A stretch of 64,000 bases of DNA from Symploca sp. SIO1C2 (GTDB lineage: Bacteria > Cyanobacteriota > Cyanobacteriia > Cyanobacteriales > Coleofasciculaceae): contig JAAHFP010000002.1 of assembly GCA_010672925.1 (NCBI GenBank), positions 102,251-166,250 of the forward strand, given 5' to 3'. Of this stretch, positions 23,314 to 32,120 are shown one piece after another; the stretch's first letter is position 1, and each line of letters opens with the position of its first letter. A program made the translations under genes and the position numbers. Below the pieces are notes generated by a model that saw only the letters and a program-made list of their open reading frames with translations, did no database searches and was not told where the DNA came from.

Positions 23314-23802
23314 ATGCTTCCACTAATTAAAAAAACCTGGAATTCTTTACGGTTCATGAATAATGAACAACTCACTAAACAAGACCACCTTCAGGTAGAG
23401 ACAGCTTTGGAAGCTGTACCAGATGTTCTGAAGTGGTGTGAGCAATTTATTTCACCCCTACTACCTCCCAAATTTTGCTGGGAGTGTAAAACTGCTTTGA
23501 TAGAAGGTTTCACCAATGCTGTTCGCCATGCTCACGAACATTTGCCCCAGAATACTACCATTGAGCTGGAATTGAAGTTGTGCTCTAACTACCTGGAAAT
23601 AAAGATTTGGGATCAGGGAGAGCCATTTGATTTACGAGCAAAGCTCCAGGAAATCCTCGAAGAAATCCGCCAGAAAAAGATTGATCCTCTAGATATGGAA
23701 AACCACAGAGGCTTGCTTTGGATGGATCAACTGATGGATGAGTTAGCTTATGAGCGTCTCCCTGATCAACGAAATTGTCTAGTAATGCGCAAACAGCGTT
23801 AG
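23314..23802 (+). CDS. RsbW-like anti-sigma/anti-anti-sigma serine kinase
   Basis: This 162-residue protein has a GHKL ATP-binding fold. The N box is ALIEGFTNAVRHAH, the G1 region is IKIWDQGEPFD, and HRGLLWMDQLMDELAYE follows. Proteins of this type phosphorylate STAS-domain partners. The nearest STAS gene is the glycosyltransferase fusion 450 bp upstream on the same strand. M at 23356 (MNNEQLTKQ) is an alternative start. Its stop overlaps the convergent gene's stop by 4 bp. Confidence 0.85.
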   Translation: MLPLIKKTWNSLRFMNNEQLTKQDHLQVETALEAVPDVLKWCEQFISPLLPPKFCWECKTALIEGFTNAVRHAHEHLPQNTTIELELKLCSNYLEIKIWDQGEPFDLRAKLQEILEEIRQKKIDPLDMENHRGLLWMDQLMDELAYERLPDQRNCLVMRKQR

Positions 23803-24686
23803 ATTTCAGCAGAGGCTCGTTCAATCAAACGGCGTGCTAAAGTCTGGATACCTGTGTGTTCATAGTAGTTGGTAGACACATCCAGAAAAGCACCCAGATA
23901 GTCCAACTTGTCGTCGGTGAACTCGATAAAGTTCTGGAGATTATTTGCTACTGTCTCTGGGGTCAAACCTCGGTCAGTAATAAAACCGTCCATCCAACCA
24001 CGAACCGCACCAAAGCTTTCACCAATAAAGCCGAGCTTGCTCTGGGAATCGTCACCAGGGATGCTGTCTTTGATGCTCCTGAAACCTTGATTTTGCTCTA
24101 AATCGGAAGAACCCATTCCTGAGAGAGTTTCTTCTACCTTCAGAAGCAAGTCCGGACCTAGTGGTATCAAACCATCAAAACAAACCAGTGCTGCCATCCG
24201 CATCAAAGATTCACTACCGTAGTCTCCCAATGAACCGAGAAAGTCTCCAATACTATCTCCAGGGATGCCGTTAATTTGGCAAAAGGCGACAATCTCTACC
24301 ACTAATTTCAGGGACAAATCGATACTTTGAGCTTTGTCAGGTTTGGGGGTCAGATTGCTTAAGAAACCCAACAGGGGAACTTTCTCACCAACTTTGTTGG
24401 CTAAGGCAGCAGCTCCCAGAGCAGAACTAGCACTATCGATAGTCTGGTAAAGCCATAGGGCACGTTGGTAGCCTTGAGAACGGTCGTTGAATAAATAAAC
24501 AGCGCGATCGCCAATTTCCTGAATTAGATCTTCGTCATCCTCTCCAGTGACTGCGCGGATCGTATTTTCAAAACCAACCAAGTTCTCCCACTCACCAGGA
24601 ACAACAAAATCGAGGGCATTCAAGGCACGGGTTGTCATATTGCTGGTGGGCAACTGATCAACTAGCTCAAAAATTGGTTTACTCAC
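23799..24686 (-). CDS. Conserved hypothetical helical protein
   Basis: This is a 295-residue, acidic, mostly helical protein without signal peptide. It opens MSKPIFELVDQLPTSNMTTRALNALDFVVPGEWENLVGF and has many short amphipathic helices; SLGDYGSESLMRMAALVCFDGLIPLGPDLLLKVEETL is the most hydrophobic part. I recognise no domain, though the style is that of cyanobacteria-specific proteins. It overlaps the convergent kinase gene by 4 bp, so both share the same 3' region. Confidence 0.75.
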   Translation of the reverse strand: MSKPIFELVDQLPTSNMTTRALNALDFVVPGEWENLVGFENTIRAVTGEDDEDLIQEIGDRAVYLFNDRSQGYQRALWLYQTIDSASSALGAAALANKVGEKVPLLGFLSNLTPKPDKAQSIDLSLKLVVEIVAFCQINGIPGDSIGDFLGSLGDYGSESLMRMAALVCFDGLIPLGPDLLLKVEETLSGMGSSDLEQNQGFRSIKDSIPGDDSQSKLGFIGESFGAVRGWMDGFITDRGLTPETVANNLQNFIEFTDDKLDYLGAFLDVSTNYYEHTGIQTLARRLIERASAEI

Positions 24687-24866
24687 GAGATAAACTCCTT
24701 ACTCACTGCATTGCGTTTGGTAACCATTACCCCAGCGGTCAGCTGGTTTTCGGCTGAGGCGCTGAGGGGTCAATGTAACAAAATTTAATTGATCGCCTCT
24801 TGAGTCAGGACTCAGGGCAAATTTGCCGCTGGTGGAATTGTTTCTAACCCAACTGTGGAGTTTTTT

Positions 24867-25370
24867 TCACTTCAGTCCGGCAAGACCCTGGAGGTTAAAT
24901 TTCTGTAACCAAGCCTCACGATCACTGGCAGTAAAGGATTCGTCACGAGATTGCACCTTGACCTGATAGCGATCGCCTACAAGAATAGCAGTAGACTTGC
25001 TAGTTTCCTTAACGGGATAACCGGCAATTTTTTTACTGCTGCCCTGATATTTGGCAGCGGCATCGGGGTTGCTGGAAGTATCGTTGATGGAAAGCGTCGC
25101 TACATCTTTACCATCTTTCTTCAACTTGGCTTGAGCAAAGCCTTTTTTCTCCTGAGTGTAGACTCGCTCGTAACCACTACCCGCTGGGGGAAAGAACTTA
25201 TTAAACTGTGCTCCTTGGGTGGCATCTTTAGAAACAGCTTGGCCACTTTTTTGCTGGGTACTTTCCTGCTGTGCTTGGTCAAAGCGAGAGGTTGATTGTG
25301 GGGCACAAGCTGTGACCAGTAGTAGCACACTGAGGAGTAAGGGGGCTAAAATTTTACGCAGACGAATCAT
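24867..25370 (-). CDS. Lipoprotein, hypothetical
   Basis: This is a 167-residue protein. A basic N-terminus (MIRLRK), hydrophobic stretch and lipobox LLVTAC predict cleavage before Cys22 and lipid anchoring. A Gln/Ser-rich linker (about 25-55) precedes a small folded domain (FFPPAGSGYERVYTQEKKGFAQAKLKKDGK...). I think the domain is conserved in cyanobacteria, but know no function. It stands alone between two repeat-poor gaps. Confidence 0.78.
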   Translation of the reverse strand: MIRLRKILAPLLLSVLLLVTACAPQSTSRFDQAQQESTQQKSGQAVSKDATQGAQFNKFFPPAGSGYERVYTQEKKGFAQAKLKKDGKDVATLSINDTSSNPDAAAKYQGSSKKIAGYPVKETSKSTAILVGDRYQVKVQSRDESFTASDREAWLQKFNLQGLAGLK

Positions 25371-25693
25371 AATTGGTAGTTTTCTCCTTAATGTTCAGGG
25401 TTCTTTGACTAATTTCTGGATTCTTAGACTAATATTGATACTTTGGCAGTCTGCCAACGGCCCAATTTTCATTTTGGGCACACCAGGAACTTGGTCATCT
25501 GTCCTAGTTCCTATTGTTAACAACACTCTAAGCATATAATGCACTTTTTTCTCTTACGGAAACTTAATTTGCCAAAGTCTCATCAATAACTAGGAACATT
25601 TTGAATCCCAGGTTAACTAGGCTAAATAATACTATCTTGGAAGATAACTCCAAATAATTGGGCATTTATGCAGTTGGGTGGCTACCTCAAGTT
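25371..25693. other. Intergenic region between divergent genes
   Basis: It separates the lipoprotein gene and the glycosyltransferase gene and should hold both promoters. I see no repeat or RNA gene. A 106-codon frame crossing 25219-25539 runs antisense into the lipoprotein and is rejected. Confidence 0.5.
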
Positions 25694-26941
25694 ATGCGAA
25701 TTCTAATTTATTCCTACAACTACTATCCAGAACCAATTGGGATTGCCCCCCTAATGACAGAACTAGCAGAAGGTCTGGTTAAAAGAGGGCATACAGTTCG
25801 GGTGGTTACGGGTATGCCGAACTATCCTGAACGGGAAATATACCCAGGATACCGTGGTAAGTTGTACCTTAAGGAAATTATCAACGATGTGGAGGTTCAG
25901 CGTTGTTATGTCTGGATTAAACCTAAACCAAATTTACTAGACCGATTGTTATTAGAGGTTAGCTTTGTTGTTACTAGCTTTGTTCATGCTCTCAAGGCTA
26001 ACTGTCCCGATGTGATTCTCCTCACATCCCCTCCTCTACCAGTTTCCATCCCAGCAGCCCTTTTGGGTTGGATTAAACGGGCTCCGGTGATTTTAAATCT
26101 CCAGGATATTCTGCCAGAAGCTGCTGTTCACGTTGAGCTGCTGAAAAATAAACTGCTAATTCGCATCTTTACAATTTTGGAAAGGTTCGCCTACCGCAGC
26201 ACCACCAAGATTAGTGTAATTGCCGATAGCTTTGCGGACAATTTAGTCAAGAAAGGAGTGCCAGCTCACAAAATTGTGCAAATTCCCAACTGGGTTGATA
26301 TCAATTTTATCCGTCCTTTACCCAAAGAAAACGAATTCCGGTCTGCTCATCAACTATGCGGTAAGTTTGTTGTCATGTACTCCGGTAACATTGCTCTCAC
26401 TCAAGGCTTGGAAACTGTCATCAAGGCAGCAACTCGTCTACTTCAGTTTCCTGAGATTGTAATTGTGATTGTTGGTGAAGAAAAAGCCCTTAAAGAATTA
26501 CAAGAGTACCATGATAATTGTCCAGAATATCGCGATAACCCTCAAGCTACGAATGTCAAGCTTCTACCTTTTCAGCCCCGCAAAACCATTCCCCAAATGT
26601 ACTCAGCTGCAGATGTAGGACTTGTCTTACAAAAGCACAATGTAATTTCCTTCAATATGCCTTCTAAGATTCAAATACTACTGGCCAGTGGTCGGGCAAT
26701 TGTGGCCTCTGTTCCTGGTAGTGGCACTGCGGCTAGAGCAGTAAAAACTAGTGGTGGTGGCGTGGTTATCCCTCCGGAAGACCCGGATGCCCTAGCTGCA
26801 ACTATCTTGGAGCTGTATCGCGATCCTGAAAGAGTACAATTACTGGGAGAGAAAGGTAGAAAGTGTGCCCTAGAGAAATATAACTTTGAGCAAGCACTCA
26901 ACCTTTATGAAGAACTATTTGCTACTGTTCAGAAGCCTTAA
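25694..26941 (+). CDS. WcaI-like GT4 glycosyltransferase
   Basis: This is a 415-residue two-domain glycosyltransferase of the GT-B fold. The N-terminal MRILIYSYNYYPEPIGIAPLMTELAEGLVKRGHTVRVVTG matches WcaI/colanic-acid-type family 4 enzymes; the C-terminal half has VVMYSGNIALTQGLETVIKAA, FVIVGEE-like IVIVGEEKALKEL, and the nucleotide-sugar site NMPSKIQILLASGRAIVAS. It likely transfers a sugar during exopolysaccharide or cell-surface glycan assembly in the cytoplasm. ATG 25694 is preferred, as homologues begin at MRILIYS. It is monocistronic here. Confidence 0.88.
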   Translation: MRILIYSYNYYPEPIGIAPLMTELAEGLVKRGHTVRVVTGMPNYPEREIYPGYRGKLYLKEIINDVEVQRCYVWIKPKPNLLDRLLLEVSFVVTSFVHALKANCPDVILLTSPPLPVSIPAALLGWIKRAPVILNLQDILPEAAVHVELLKNKLLIRIFTILERFAYRSTTKISVIADSFADNLVKKGVPAHKIVQIPNWVDINFIRPLPKENEFRSAHQLCGKFVVMYSGNIALTQGLETVIKAATRLLQFPEIVIVIVGEEKALKELQEYHDNCPEYRDNPQATNVKLLPFQPRKTIPQMYSAADVGLVLQKHNVISFNMPSKIQILLASGRAIVASVPGSGTAARAVKTSGGGVVIPPEDPDALAATILELYRDPERVQLLGEKGRKCALEKYNFEQALNLYEELFATVQKP

Positions 26942-27138
26942 GCTAGAATAGGAGGAGCGAATCTGTTCAGTTAAGTATCAATGCAATATATCTTACTAGA
27001 CAACAGAAAAAAAGTAGCACTACAAATACTGGGAAACAAAACTCTGACCAACCCCTTCTATTGCTTAGGGTACATCTGATGAGACGTACCCCGGTAGTTA
27101 TTAACTTTGATGATGTTCTCTTAGGAGTTTTTTAGGTG

Positions 27139-27777
27139 ATGCGAGATCAGGTCTTAACCTGGTTATCGGATAACGTTCCAGCTTCTCGAGTCCAACATAT
27201 TTTGGGCGTAGAGCAGATGGCAGGTGAATTGGCTAGCCATTATCATTTGGATGCCGCCAAAGCAGCTCAAGCTGGATTGATGCATGACCTCGCTAAGTAC
27301 TTTAAGCCCAAGCAATTGTTGCAAATGGCGAGGACGGAGTGTCAATCCGACGGTTTAAAAAGAGGACCTACCCTAGGTATAGAAGTAGACCCGCTTTGTG
27401 AAGCTCATCCTCATCTATTGCACGCCGATGTCAGTGCGATTGTCGCTAGAGACAAGTTTGGGATACAAGATGAAGAGGTGCTAGCCGCGATCGCTAATCA
27501 TACATTAGGTCGTCCTGGTATGAGTAGTGTGAGTATTCTTGTTTTCCTGGCGGACAGTTTGGAGCCTAATCGCGGTGAGACACCAGAGTTGGAGGATCTG
27601 CGACTCCTTTGCCGACAAAACCTCTACCAAGCAGTATGGCGGACTTGTGACTACGGTTTAAGTTTCTTACTACATAGCCGTCGCTTTGTTCATCCGCGCA
27701 CCATCCTAACTCGGAATTGGGCATTGCAGATGTTTAACCAAGGAACTCCCCACGGACACAATCCCATCTCTAACTGA
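27139..27777 (+). CDS. yqeK: YqeK-type HD phosphohydrolase (Ap4A hydrolase)
   Basis: This is a 212-residue HD-domain protein. The first His is in RVQHILGVEQMA, the HD pair in AGLMHDLAKYF, a His in HPHLLHADVSA, and the Asp in LVFLADSLEPNR. This motif order is that of YqeK, which splits diadenosine tetraphosphate symmetrically. TTAGGAG lies about 12 nt upstream; GTG 27136 directly precedes ATG 27139. It is the first gene of a run with rsfS, CGLD27 and asparaginase, and yqeK next to rsfS is a widely conserved pairing. Confidence 0.9.
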   Translation: MRDQVLTWLSDNVPASRVQHILGVEQMAGELASHYHLDAAKAAQAGLMHDLAKYFKPKQLLQMARTECQSDGLKRGPTLGIEVDPLCEAHPHLLHADVSAIVARDKFGIQDEEVLAAIANHTLGRPGMSSVSILVFLADSLEPNRGETPELEDLRLLCRQNLYQAVWRTCDYGLSFLLHSRRFVHPRTILTRNWALQMFNQGTPHGHNPISN

Positions 27778-27803
27778 GAAAAGAGATACTTTGGGGGCAA
27801 TAG

Positions 27804-27869
27804 GAGCCTAGCATTGGGGCAACAATTTGAGTACTCCAGACCAGTGTATACCTATCCAAATGCTACGCC
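27804..27869. mobile_element. 66-bp MITE-like element, copy 2
   Basis: GGAGCCTAGCATTGGGGCAAC at the left and CCAAATGCTACGCC at the right are imperfect versions of the termini at 6865-6930. It lies in the yqeK-rsfS gap, so it is probably transcribed and may fold as a hairpin within the operon. Confidence 0.65.
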
Positions 27870-27922
27870 AAACCCCTAGAGGAAGCAAAAATCACCGATT
27901 GAACAACATATTGGAAATTTGA

Positions 27923-28345
27923 ATGACAGATCAAATTAAAGTGCCTTCTACTATCGTTGCTACCGATGACCAACAACAGGATATCAGCCGAGAGCTAGCC
28001 TTAACTATTGCTCAAGCAGCAGATGACCGTAAGGGGGGCGACGTCACCATTTTGGGGGTAGCAGAGGTATCGTACCTGACGGATTACTTTGTCATTATTA
28101 CCGGTTTCTCTAAGGTACAAGTAAGGGCAATTTCCCAAGCAATCGAAGATCAAGTAGAAACTAGATGGCAAAGGCTACCTCTAAGAGTTGAAGGACAAGC
28201 TGAAGGGAGCTGGATTCTTCAGGACTACGGTGAGGTAATTGTCCACACCTTGCTACCTCAGGAGCGGGAGTTCTATAATTTGGAAGCATTCTGGGGACAT
28301 GCAGAACATATTAAATTTTGGGCATCCTCATCCCTAAGTGACTAA
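27923..28345 (+). CDS. rsfS: Ribosome silencing factor RsfS (Iojap)
   Basis: This is a 140-residue protein. After a variable N-terminus, the RsfS domain runs from about 22 to 130: [69 protein letters not shown]. RsfS binds uL14 on the 50S subunit and blocks subunit joining when nutrients are low. It lies downstream of yqeK, and its stop overlaps the next gene. Confidence 0.93.
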   Translation: MTDQIKVPSTIVATDDQQQDISRELALTIAQAADDRKGGDVTILGVAEVSYLTDYFVIITGFSKVQVRAISQAIEDQVETRWQRLPLRVEGQAEGSWILQDYGEVIVHTLLPQEREFYNLEAFWGHAEHIKFWASSSLSD

Positions 28346-28850
28346 CAACATGGTGGAATCTTCTGTTAATATTTGTCCTGTTCCAGAGGAACAGCAACCG
28401 ATAAATGAGTACCAGGAACTCAAAGAGTCTTGGTTCTTTAGTTGGGCAACCCTAGAGTTGTTTGGCTATATTCGTAAGCTGCTATGGGTTTGGGGATTGA
28501 GTTTATTTGTCTCGGTTCCTGTAGCGGCAGCGAGTTTTGCACCGCAAAAGTATCTACTGCAGTTTATTCTTTGTGCTAGTGCTGGTGCTGGGGTATTTTT
28601 GGTGTTAATTTTACTGCGGCTCTACTTAGGCTGGTCTTATATCCGTAGTCGCCTGCTTGAGGAAACAATCTTCTATGAGGAGTCAGGCTGGTATGATGGT
28701 CAAACCTGGACAAAACCCCCAGAAATTTCCGCTCGCGATCGCTTGATCGTCTCCTATCAAATACAACCAATTCTACAACGTCTGAAACGAACTTTTGCTA
28801 TCCTAGTGCTATTTGTCGTTGGTGGTGGTCTAATTTGGAATTTTCTGTAA
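28338..28850 (+). CDS. CGLD27 family membrane protein (Ycf36-like)
   Basis: This is a 170-residue membrane protein of the CGLD27/DUF1230 family, kept in cyanobacteria, algae and plants. It begins with a [16 protein letters not shown] segment, followed by [10 protein letters not shown] and two to three membrane helices (about 50-68, 75-97 and 152-168), with [20 protein letters not shown] between. Function is unknown, with possible links to photosynthetic stress. GTG 28338 overlaps rsfS by 8 nt; ATG 28350 is the alternative start. The overlap suggests translational coupling. Confidence 0.88.
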   Translation: MTNNMVESSVNICPVPEEQQPINEYQELKESWFFSWATLELFGYIRKLLWVWGLSLFVSVPVAAASFAPQKYLLQFILCASAGAGVFLVLILLRLYLGWSYIRSRLLEETIFYEESGWYDGQTWTKPPEISARDRLIVSYQIQPILQRLKRTFAILVLFVVGGGLIWNFL

Positions 28851-28932
28851 ACTTTTTGGCATCACTCAGAACCATAGTTGCCCTATACCTACTGCAATTA
28901 TTTTGTTCCCTTCAAACGTTAGAGTTTTGCAC

Positions 28933-29886
28933 ATGACCAGGGGAAAACGCACTCAATCGCCAACCTTAGAAGTCCATCTACTAAGGGAAGGCATCGTTGA
29001 ATCAACTCATTTAGCCCAGGTAGTCGTCTGTGACAACCGGGGAAGGGTTTTATCCATTGCTGGTAGTGCAGAAACTGCCGCGTTTATTCGTTCGGCTCTC
29101 AAACCGTTTCAAGCCCTAACAGTGGTCAAAACCGGTACTTTGGAGCGTTACAAGCTTGATGATCGTGACTTGGCGATTATCTGTAGCTCTCATCAAGGCA
29201 ATATGGAGCAGGTACGACAGGTTTTCAAAATCCTCTGGCGTGCTGACATTGATCCTTCCGAACTCAAGTGTCCCATTCCCACAGGCAAAGAAAGCCCACT
29301 ACAAAACAACTGTTCTGGGAAACATGCTGGAATGTTAGCTGTTTGCCAACAAAGGCAGTGGCCACTGAATAGTTATTTACAGTACAACCATCCTGTACAA
29401 AAGCTCATTTTAAGCCAAGTTGCGGAATTAATGCGAATGCCGGGGGAAGAGTTGATTCTTGCCCATGATGACTGTGGGGCTCCTACTTATTTAGTGCAAC
29501 TTGGTCAGATGGCTTCCTTGTATGCCCAACTAGCTTCTGGCAATGATTTAGCAATGGAGCGTATTGTCCGTGCGATGACCCATCACCCAGAAATGGTAGC
29601 AGGAGAGGGAGCTTTTGATACTGAATTGATGCGCTTGTCTCAAGGGGAGCTTGTTAGTAAAGCTGGAGCAGAAGGTGTTCAATGTATTGGTCGTGTAGGG
29701 GAAGGTCTGGGTCTAGCTATTAAGGTGATGGATGGCAGCAAACGAGCTAAGTATGCCGTTGCTGTCCACATACTCAAGCAAATGGGTTGGATTAGTCCTT
29801 CTATTGCAGAAGCCTTGGCAGAAACTTTTATGAAATTAAGCGAGTTTAAGCGCTTGGAGGTTCTTGGTGAGTTATCAATGCTTTAG
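28933..29886 (+). CDS. Asparaginase (PF06089 type)
   Basis: This is a 317-residue protein. LEVHLLREGIVESTHLAQVVV, SSHQGNMEQV, CSGKHAGMLAVC, HDDCGAPTY and HHPEMVAGEGAFDTELM are the signature blocks of the PF06089 asparaginase family, which hydrolyses L-asparagine to aspartate and ammonia and is distinct from the AnsA/AnsB fold. ATG 28933 is preferred to TTG 28903 upstream. It closes the yqeK-rsfS-CGLD27 run with an 82-bp gap. Confidence 0.88.
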   Translation: MTRGKRTQSPTLEVHLLREGIVESTHLAQVVVCDNRGRVLSIAGSAETAAFIRSALKPFQALTVVKTGTLERYKLDDRDLAIICSSHQGNMEQVRQVFKILWRADIDPSELKCPIPTGKESPLQNNCSGKHAGMLAVCQQRQWPLNSYLQYNHPVQKLILSQVAELMRMPGEELILAHDDCGAPTYLVQLGQMASLYAQLASGNDLAMERIVRAMTHHPEMVAGEGAFDTELMRLSQGELVSKAGAEGVQCIGRVGEGLGLAIKVMDGSKRAKYAVAVHILKQMGWISPSIAEALAETFMKLSEFKRLEVLGELSML

Positions 29887-30270
29887 TGTCATTGGTCATT
29901 GGTCATTAGTCCTTTGTCCTTTGTATTAAGGAGAAAGTTATTGAAGCCCCCCAGCCCCCAATTCTGGGGGAGCCCGGACTCAAATTTCCCCAGATTGGTA
30001 TTAGGTTTTTCTCTTTTTTGCTTTACTCCCAGATTAGTAGGACTTACGCACCAAGGATAAATGTAGGGATAATTCATGAATTATCCCTACATTTAGTGTC
30101 ATATAGGATAATTTGCGTAAGTCCTGCAACTCGATTTAGCCTGTAATTCACTCGATAAACTGGAAGAAGAAGTCGGGGATCTAGAACTCGCGATTGCCCT
30201 GCAAAAATGTACGGCCAATGAGCGTACTATATGTCATAATATTGGTAAAGCACTTAGAATATAAAGCTTT
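29887..30270. other. Intergenic region with hairpin and palindromic MITE
   Basis: It holds a TTGGTCATTGGTCATTAGTCC simple repeat (29890-29925), a GC-rich hairpin CCCCCA...CTGGGGG (about 29947-29971) and the element at 30040-30124. No gene is supported on either strand. Confidence 0.6.
30040..30124. mobile_element. MITE with GGACTTACGCA termini and inner palindrome
   Basis: Terminal inverted repeats GGACTTACGCA (30040-30050) and TGCGTAAGTCC (30114-30124) enclose an almost perfect palindrome at 30059-30094 with 17-bp arms (AAATGTAGGGATAATTC). GGACTTACGCA-type ends are, to my knowledge, frequent in cyanobacterial insertion sequences. There is no transposase. Confidence 0.7.
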
Positions 30271-30576
30271 ATGAGTACAGAACCAAGCACAAGCAAAACC
30301 GCTAAAATCCGTAAAAATGCTCGGTTGGAAGCTCGTGTAACAGCAGAGCAAAAACAATTGATGCAAAGAGCTGCCGAGTTACGCGGACAAAACTTGACTG
30401 AGTTCATGGTGGCAGTTTTAGCTGAGGCTGCTACACAAATCATCAAAGATAATGAATTTATACAATTAACACAACGCGATCGCTCCTTATTTGCCGAAGC
30501 GTTGTTAAATCCTCCTACTCCCTCCCCACAGGCTTATGCTGATGCCCAGTGGTATCAAAAAGTGATGAATAAGTAG
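30271..30576 (+). CDS. tacA: TacA-like antitoxin (DUF1778)
   Basis: This is a 101-residue protein. Residues 14-60 (RKNARLEARVTAEQKQLMQRAAELRGQNLTEFMVAVLAEAA) form the ribbon-helix-helix DUF1778 domain, and the C-terminal part (LTQRDRSLFAEALLNPPTPSPQ) is the toxin-neutralising tail. It pairs with the GNAT gene 12 bp downstream. TacA proteins bind their own promoter, so autoregulation is expected. Confidence 0.9.
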   Translation: MSTEPSTSKTAKIRKNARLEARVTAEQKQLMQRAAELRGQNLTEFMVAVLAEAATQIIKDNEFIQLTQRDRSLFAEALLNPPTPSPQAYADAQWYQKVMNK

Positions 30577-30588
30577 AGATGCAAAAGA

Positions 30589-31137
30589 GTGTTAAACCCA
30601 GAATCTGTTGATTTTTCCTTAGAACTACTGGAAAAACATCACTACAGAGCTGCTTTTAGCTGTGGAAATGAACAACTAGATCGCTACTTGCATTCCATAG
30701 CTACCCAAGATCAGAAGAGAAATATCGCCATTCCCTATGTTATTGTTGACAGAGAACGCCAAAGAATAATTGGCTATTATACTCTATCGATGAGTAGTAT
30801 CAATCTCGAATCACTACCCTCAAATCTGGCAAAAAAGTTGCCCAAATATCCGCTAGTTGGCGTAACCTTAATTGGGAGATTAGCGGTAGCTCTTGATTAT
30901 AGGGGTTATGGTTGGGGAAAGTTATTGATTATGGATGCTTTATCTAAAAGTCTACAAGTCAGTAAAACCACTGGTTGTTTTGCAGTGGTGGTAGATGCAA
31001 TCAATGATGAAGCGGTCAAGTTTTACCAGAGATTTGAGTTTCAAGCTTTTCCCGATCAACCTTATAAACTATTCCGTACTATGAAAAACATTGCTCAAAC
31101 TTTTGGTGCGCTCCCCCAAAATCCAAAATCTAAATAA
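30589..31137 (+). CDS. tacT: TacT-like GNAT toxin
   Basis: This is a 182-residue protein starting at GTG 30589. HHYRAAFSCGNEQLDRYL, RIIGYYTLS, LIGRLAVALDYRGYGWGKLLI and AIND-EAVKFYQRFEFQAF are typical of TacT/AtaT toxins, which acetylate the amino group of charged tRNAs and block translation; TacA neutralises them. The acetyl-CoA loop YRGYGWGK and the Tyr of FYQRFEF are intact, so the toxin may be active. Only 12 bp separate it from the antitoxin. Confidence 0.9.
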   Translation: MLNPESVDFSLELLEKHHYRAAFSCGNEQLDRYLHSIATQDQKRNIAIPYVIVDRERQRIIGYYTLSMSSINLESLPSNLAKKLPKYPLVGVTLIGRLAVALDYRGYGWGKLLIMDALSKSLQVSKTTGCFAVVVDAINDEAVKFYQRFEFQAFPDQPYKLFRTMKNIAQTFGALPQNPKSK

Positions 31138-31583
31138 TCTGATCAGGCTAACGGGATCCTGATCTTGAGCGATCGCCCTAGAGACTTGGTAACCCGCAAC
31201 GCGATTGAAAACAGCCATAATCCCATCCGCCGCCAAAATATCCTCAGTAACACCCACACTATCTACTCTAAATAAGCCGCGATCGCGGCTTATTTACTTG
31301 ACGCTAAGCTCCAACGCATTCACCTTGCATGTTTCGGATGACAGATTACAGGCAAGATGCGGAGTTCCACAAGAAATTGATGATTGAATTAGATGCATCT
31401 TATAGCAAATGCTGAAACCTTTACCCGTCAATCTCTTCCCTTCTGCCTTGGCGCCCTATGCCCGGTCGCCTTTTGCTATAGCTTATCGAAGCCTGTACCA
31501 AGAGCCTGAAATCCCATCATCCACGAACAGAAAAAAATAAACTTGTCATTTTTTGCAAATAAGGGTTATACTAAATAAAGCGA
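31138..31583. other. Intergenic region before tRNA-fMet
   Basis: No gene is recognised. A minus-strand 62-codon frame (31069-31257) contains a protein-like stretch (DILAADGIMAVFNRVAGYQ) that could be a gene remnant, but I cannot place it. Several HIP1 sites are present (GCGATCGC near 31170 and 31281). Confidence 0.5.
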
Positions 31584-31902
31584 CGCGGGATAGAGCAGCC
31601 TGGTAGCTCGTCGGGCTCAACAATCAGTCTAACTCCTAGAGTTAATGCTGATGTGGGCGGCACGTAGAGAAACTTACGTGTGTTTACTTGTCAAATTCGG
31701 GGAAACCCCTATTAGTGAGGCAATCCCGAGCCAAGCTCCGATAAACGGAGAAGGTGTAGAGACTGGTTAGGCAAGCACCCTAGCGGTTAAGCCGAGGGTG
31801 AAGGGACAGTCCAGACCACAAACTGGAATATCCAGGCAACGAAAGTTGTAGTTGGTAAGCATAACCCGAAGGTCGGTGGTTCAAATCCGCCTCCCGCCAC
31901 CA
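31584..31902 (+). tRNA. tRNA-fMet(CAT) split by a group I intron
   Basis: Exon 1 (31584-31617) carries CGCGGGA, the D-arm GAGC/GCTC and GTCGGGCT up to U33. Exon 2 (31860-31902) continues CATAACCCGA, then T-arm GGTGG/CCGCC, TCCCGCC, A73 and an encoded CCA. Joined, they give an initiator tRNA with the three G-C pairs (GGG/CCC) of the anticodon stem. Position 1-72 is C-C, unpaired. The intron lies between positions 33 and 34. This is the main chromosomal initiator gene. Confidence 0.93.
31618..31859 (+). ncRNA. Group I self-splicing intron in tRNA-fMet
   Basis: The intron is 242 nt, with no ORF. The 5' exon ends in T and the intron ends in G (GTAAG, 31855-31859), as group I introns require. Core-like segments are present, such as GGGACAGTCCAGACC near 31803 for the P7/J8-7 region. 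Introns in tRNA-fMet are known from several cyanobacteria. Confidence 0.88.
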
Positions 31903-32120
31903 AATTAATACGACAGCAAGCCCTGCAAGCGAAATGTTTGCGGGGCTTTGCAGATCCGAGGGAGATATGCCCATAATTAGGGTTTGGGAGCAATTTTGTA
32001 AGTAAAAAGTAACGAGTAACAAGTAAAAAGTAATGAGTTTTGAGTTAATCTCAACGAAAGTGCAAGGTTTTTGAGCTCATATTAAGTGAATTGTGACCCG
32101 ATTAGCTTTGGGAGAGAGAG

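Noticed and set aside
31069..31257. 62-codon minus-strand frame with protein-like DILAADGIMAVFNRVAGYQ
   Set aside because: It may be a gene remnant, but it overlaps the tacT end, has no start signal, and I cannot match it to a family.
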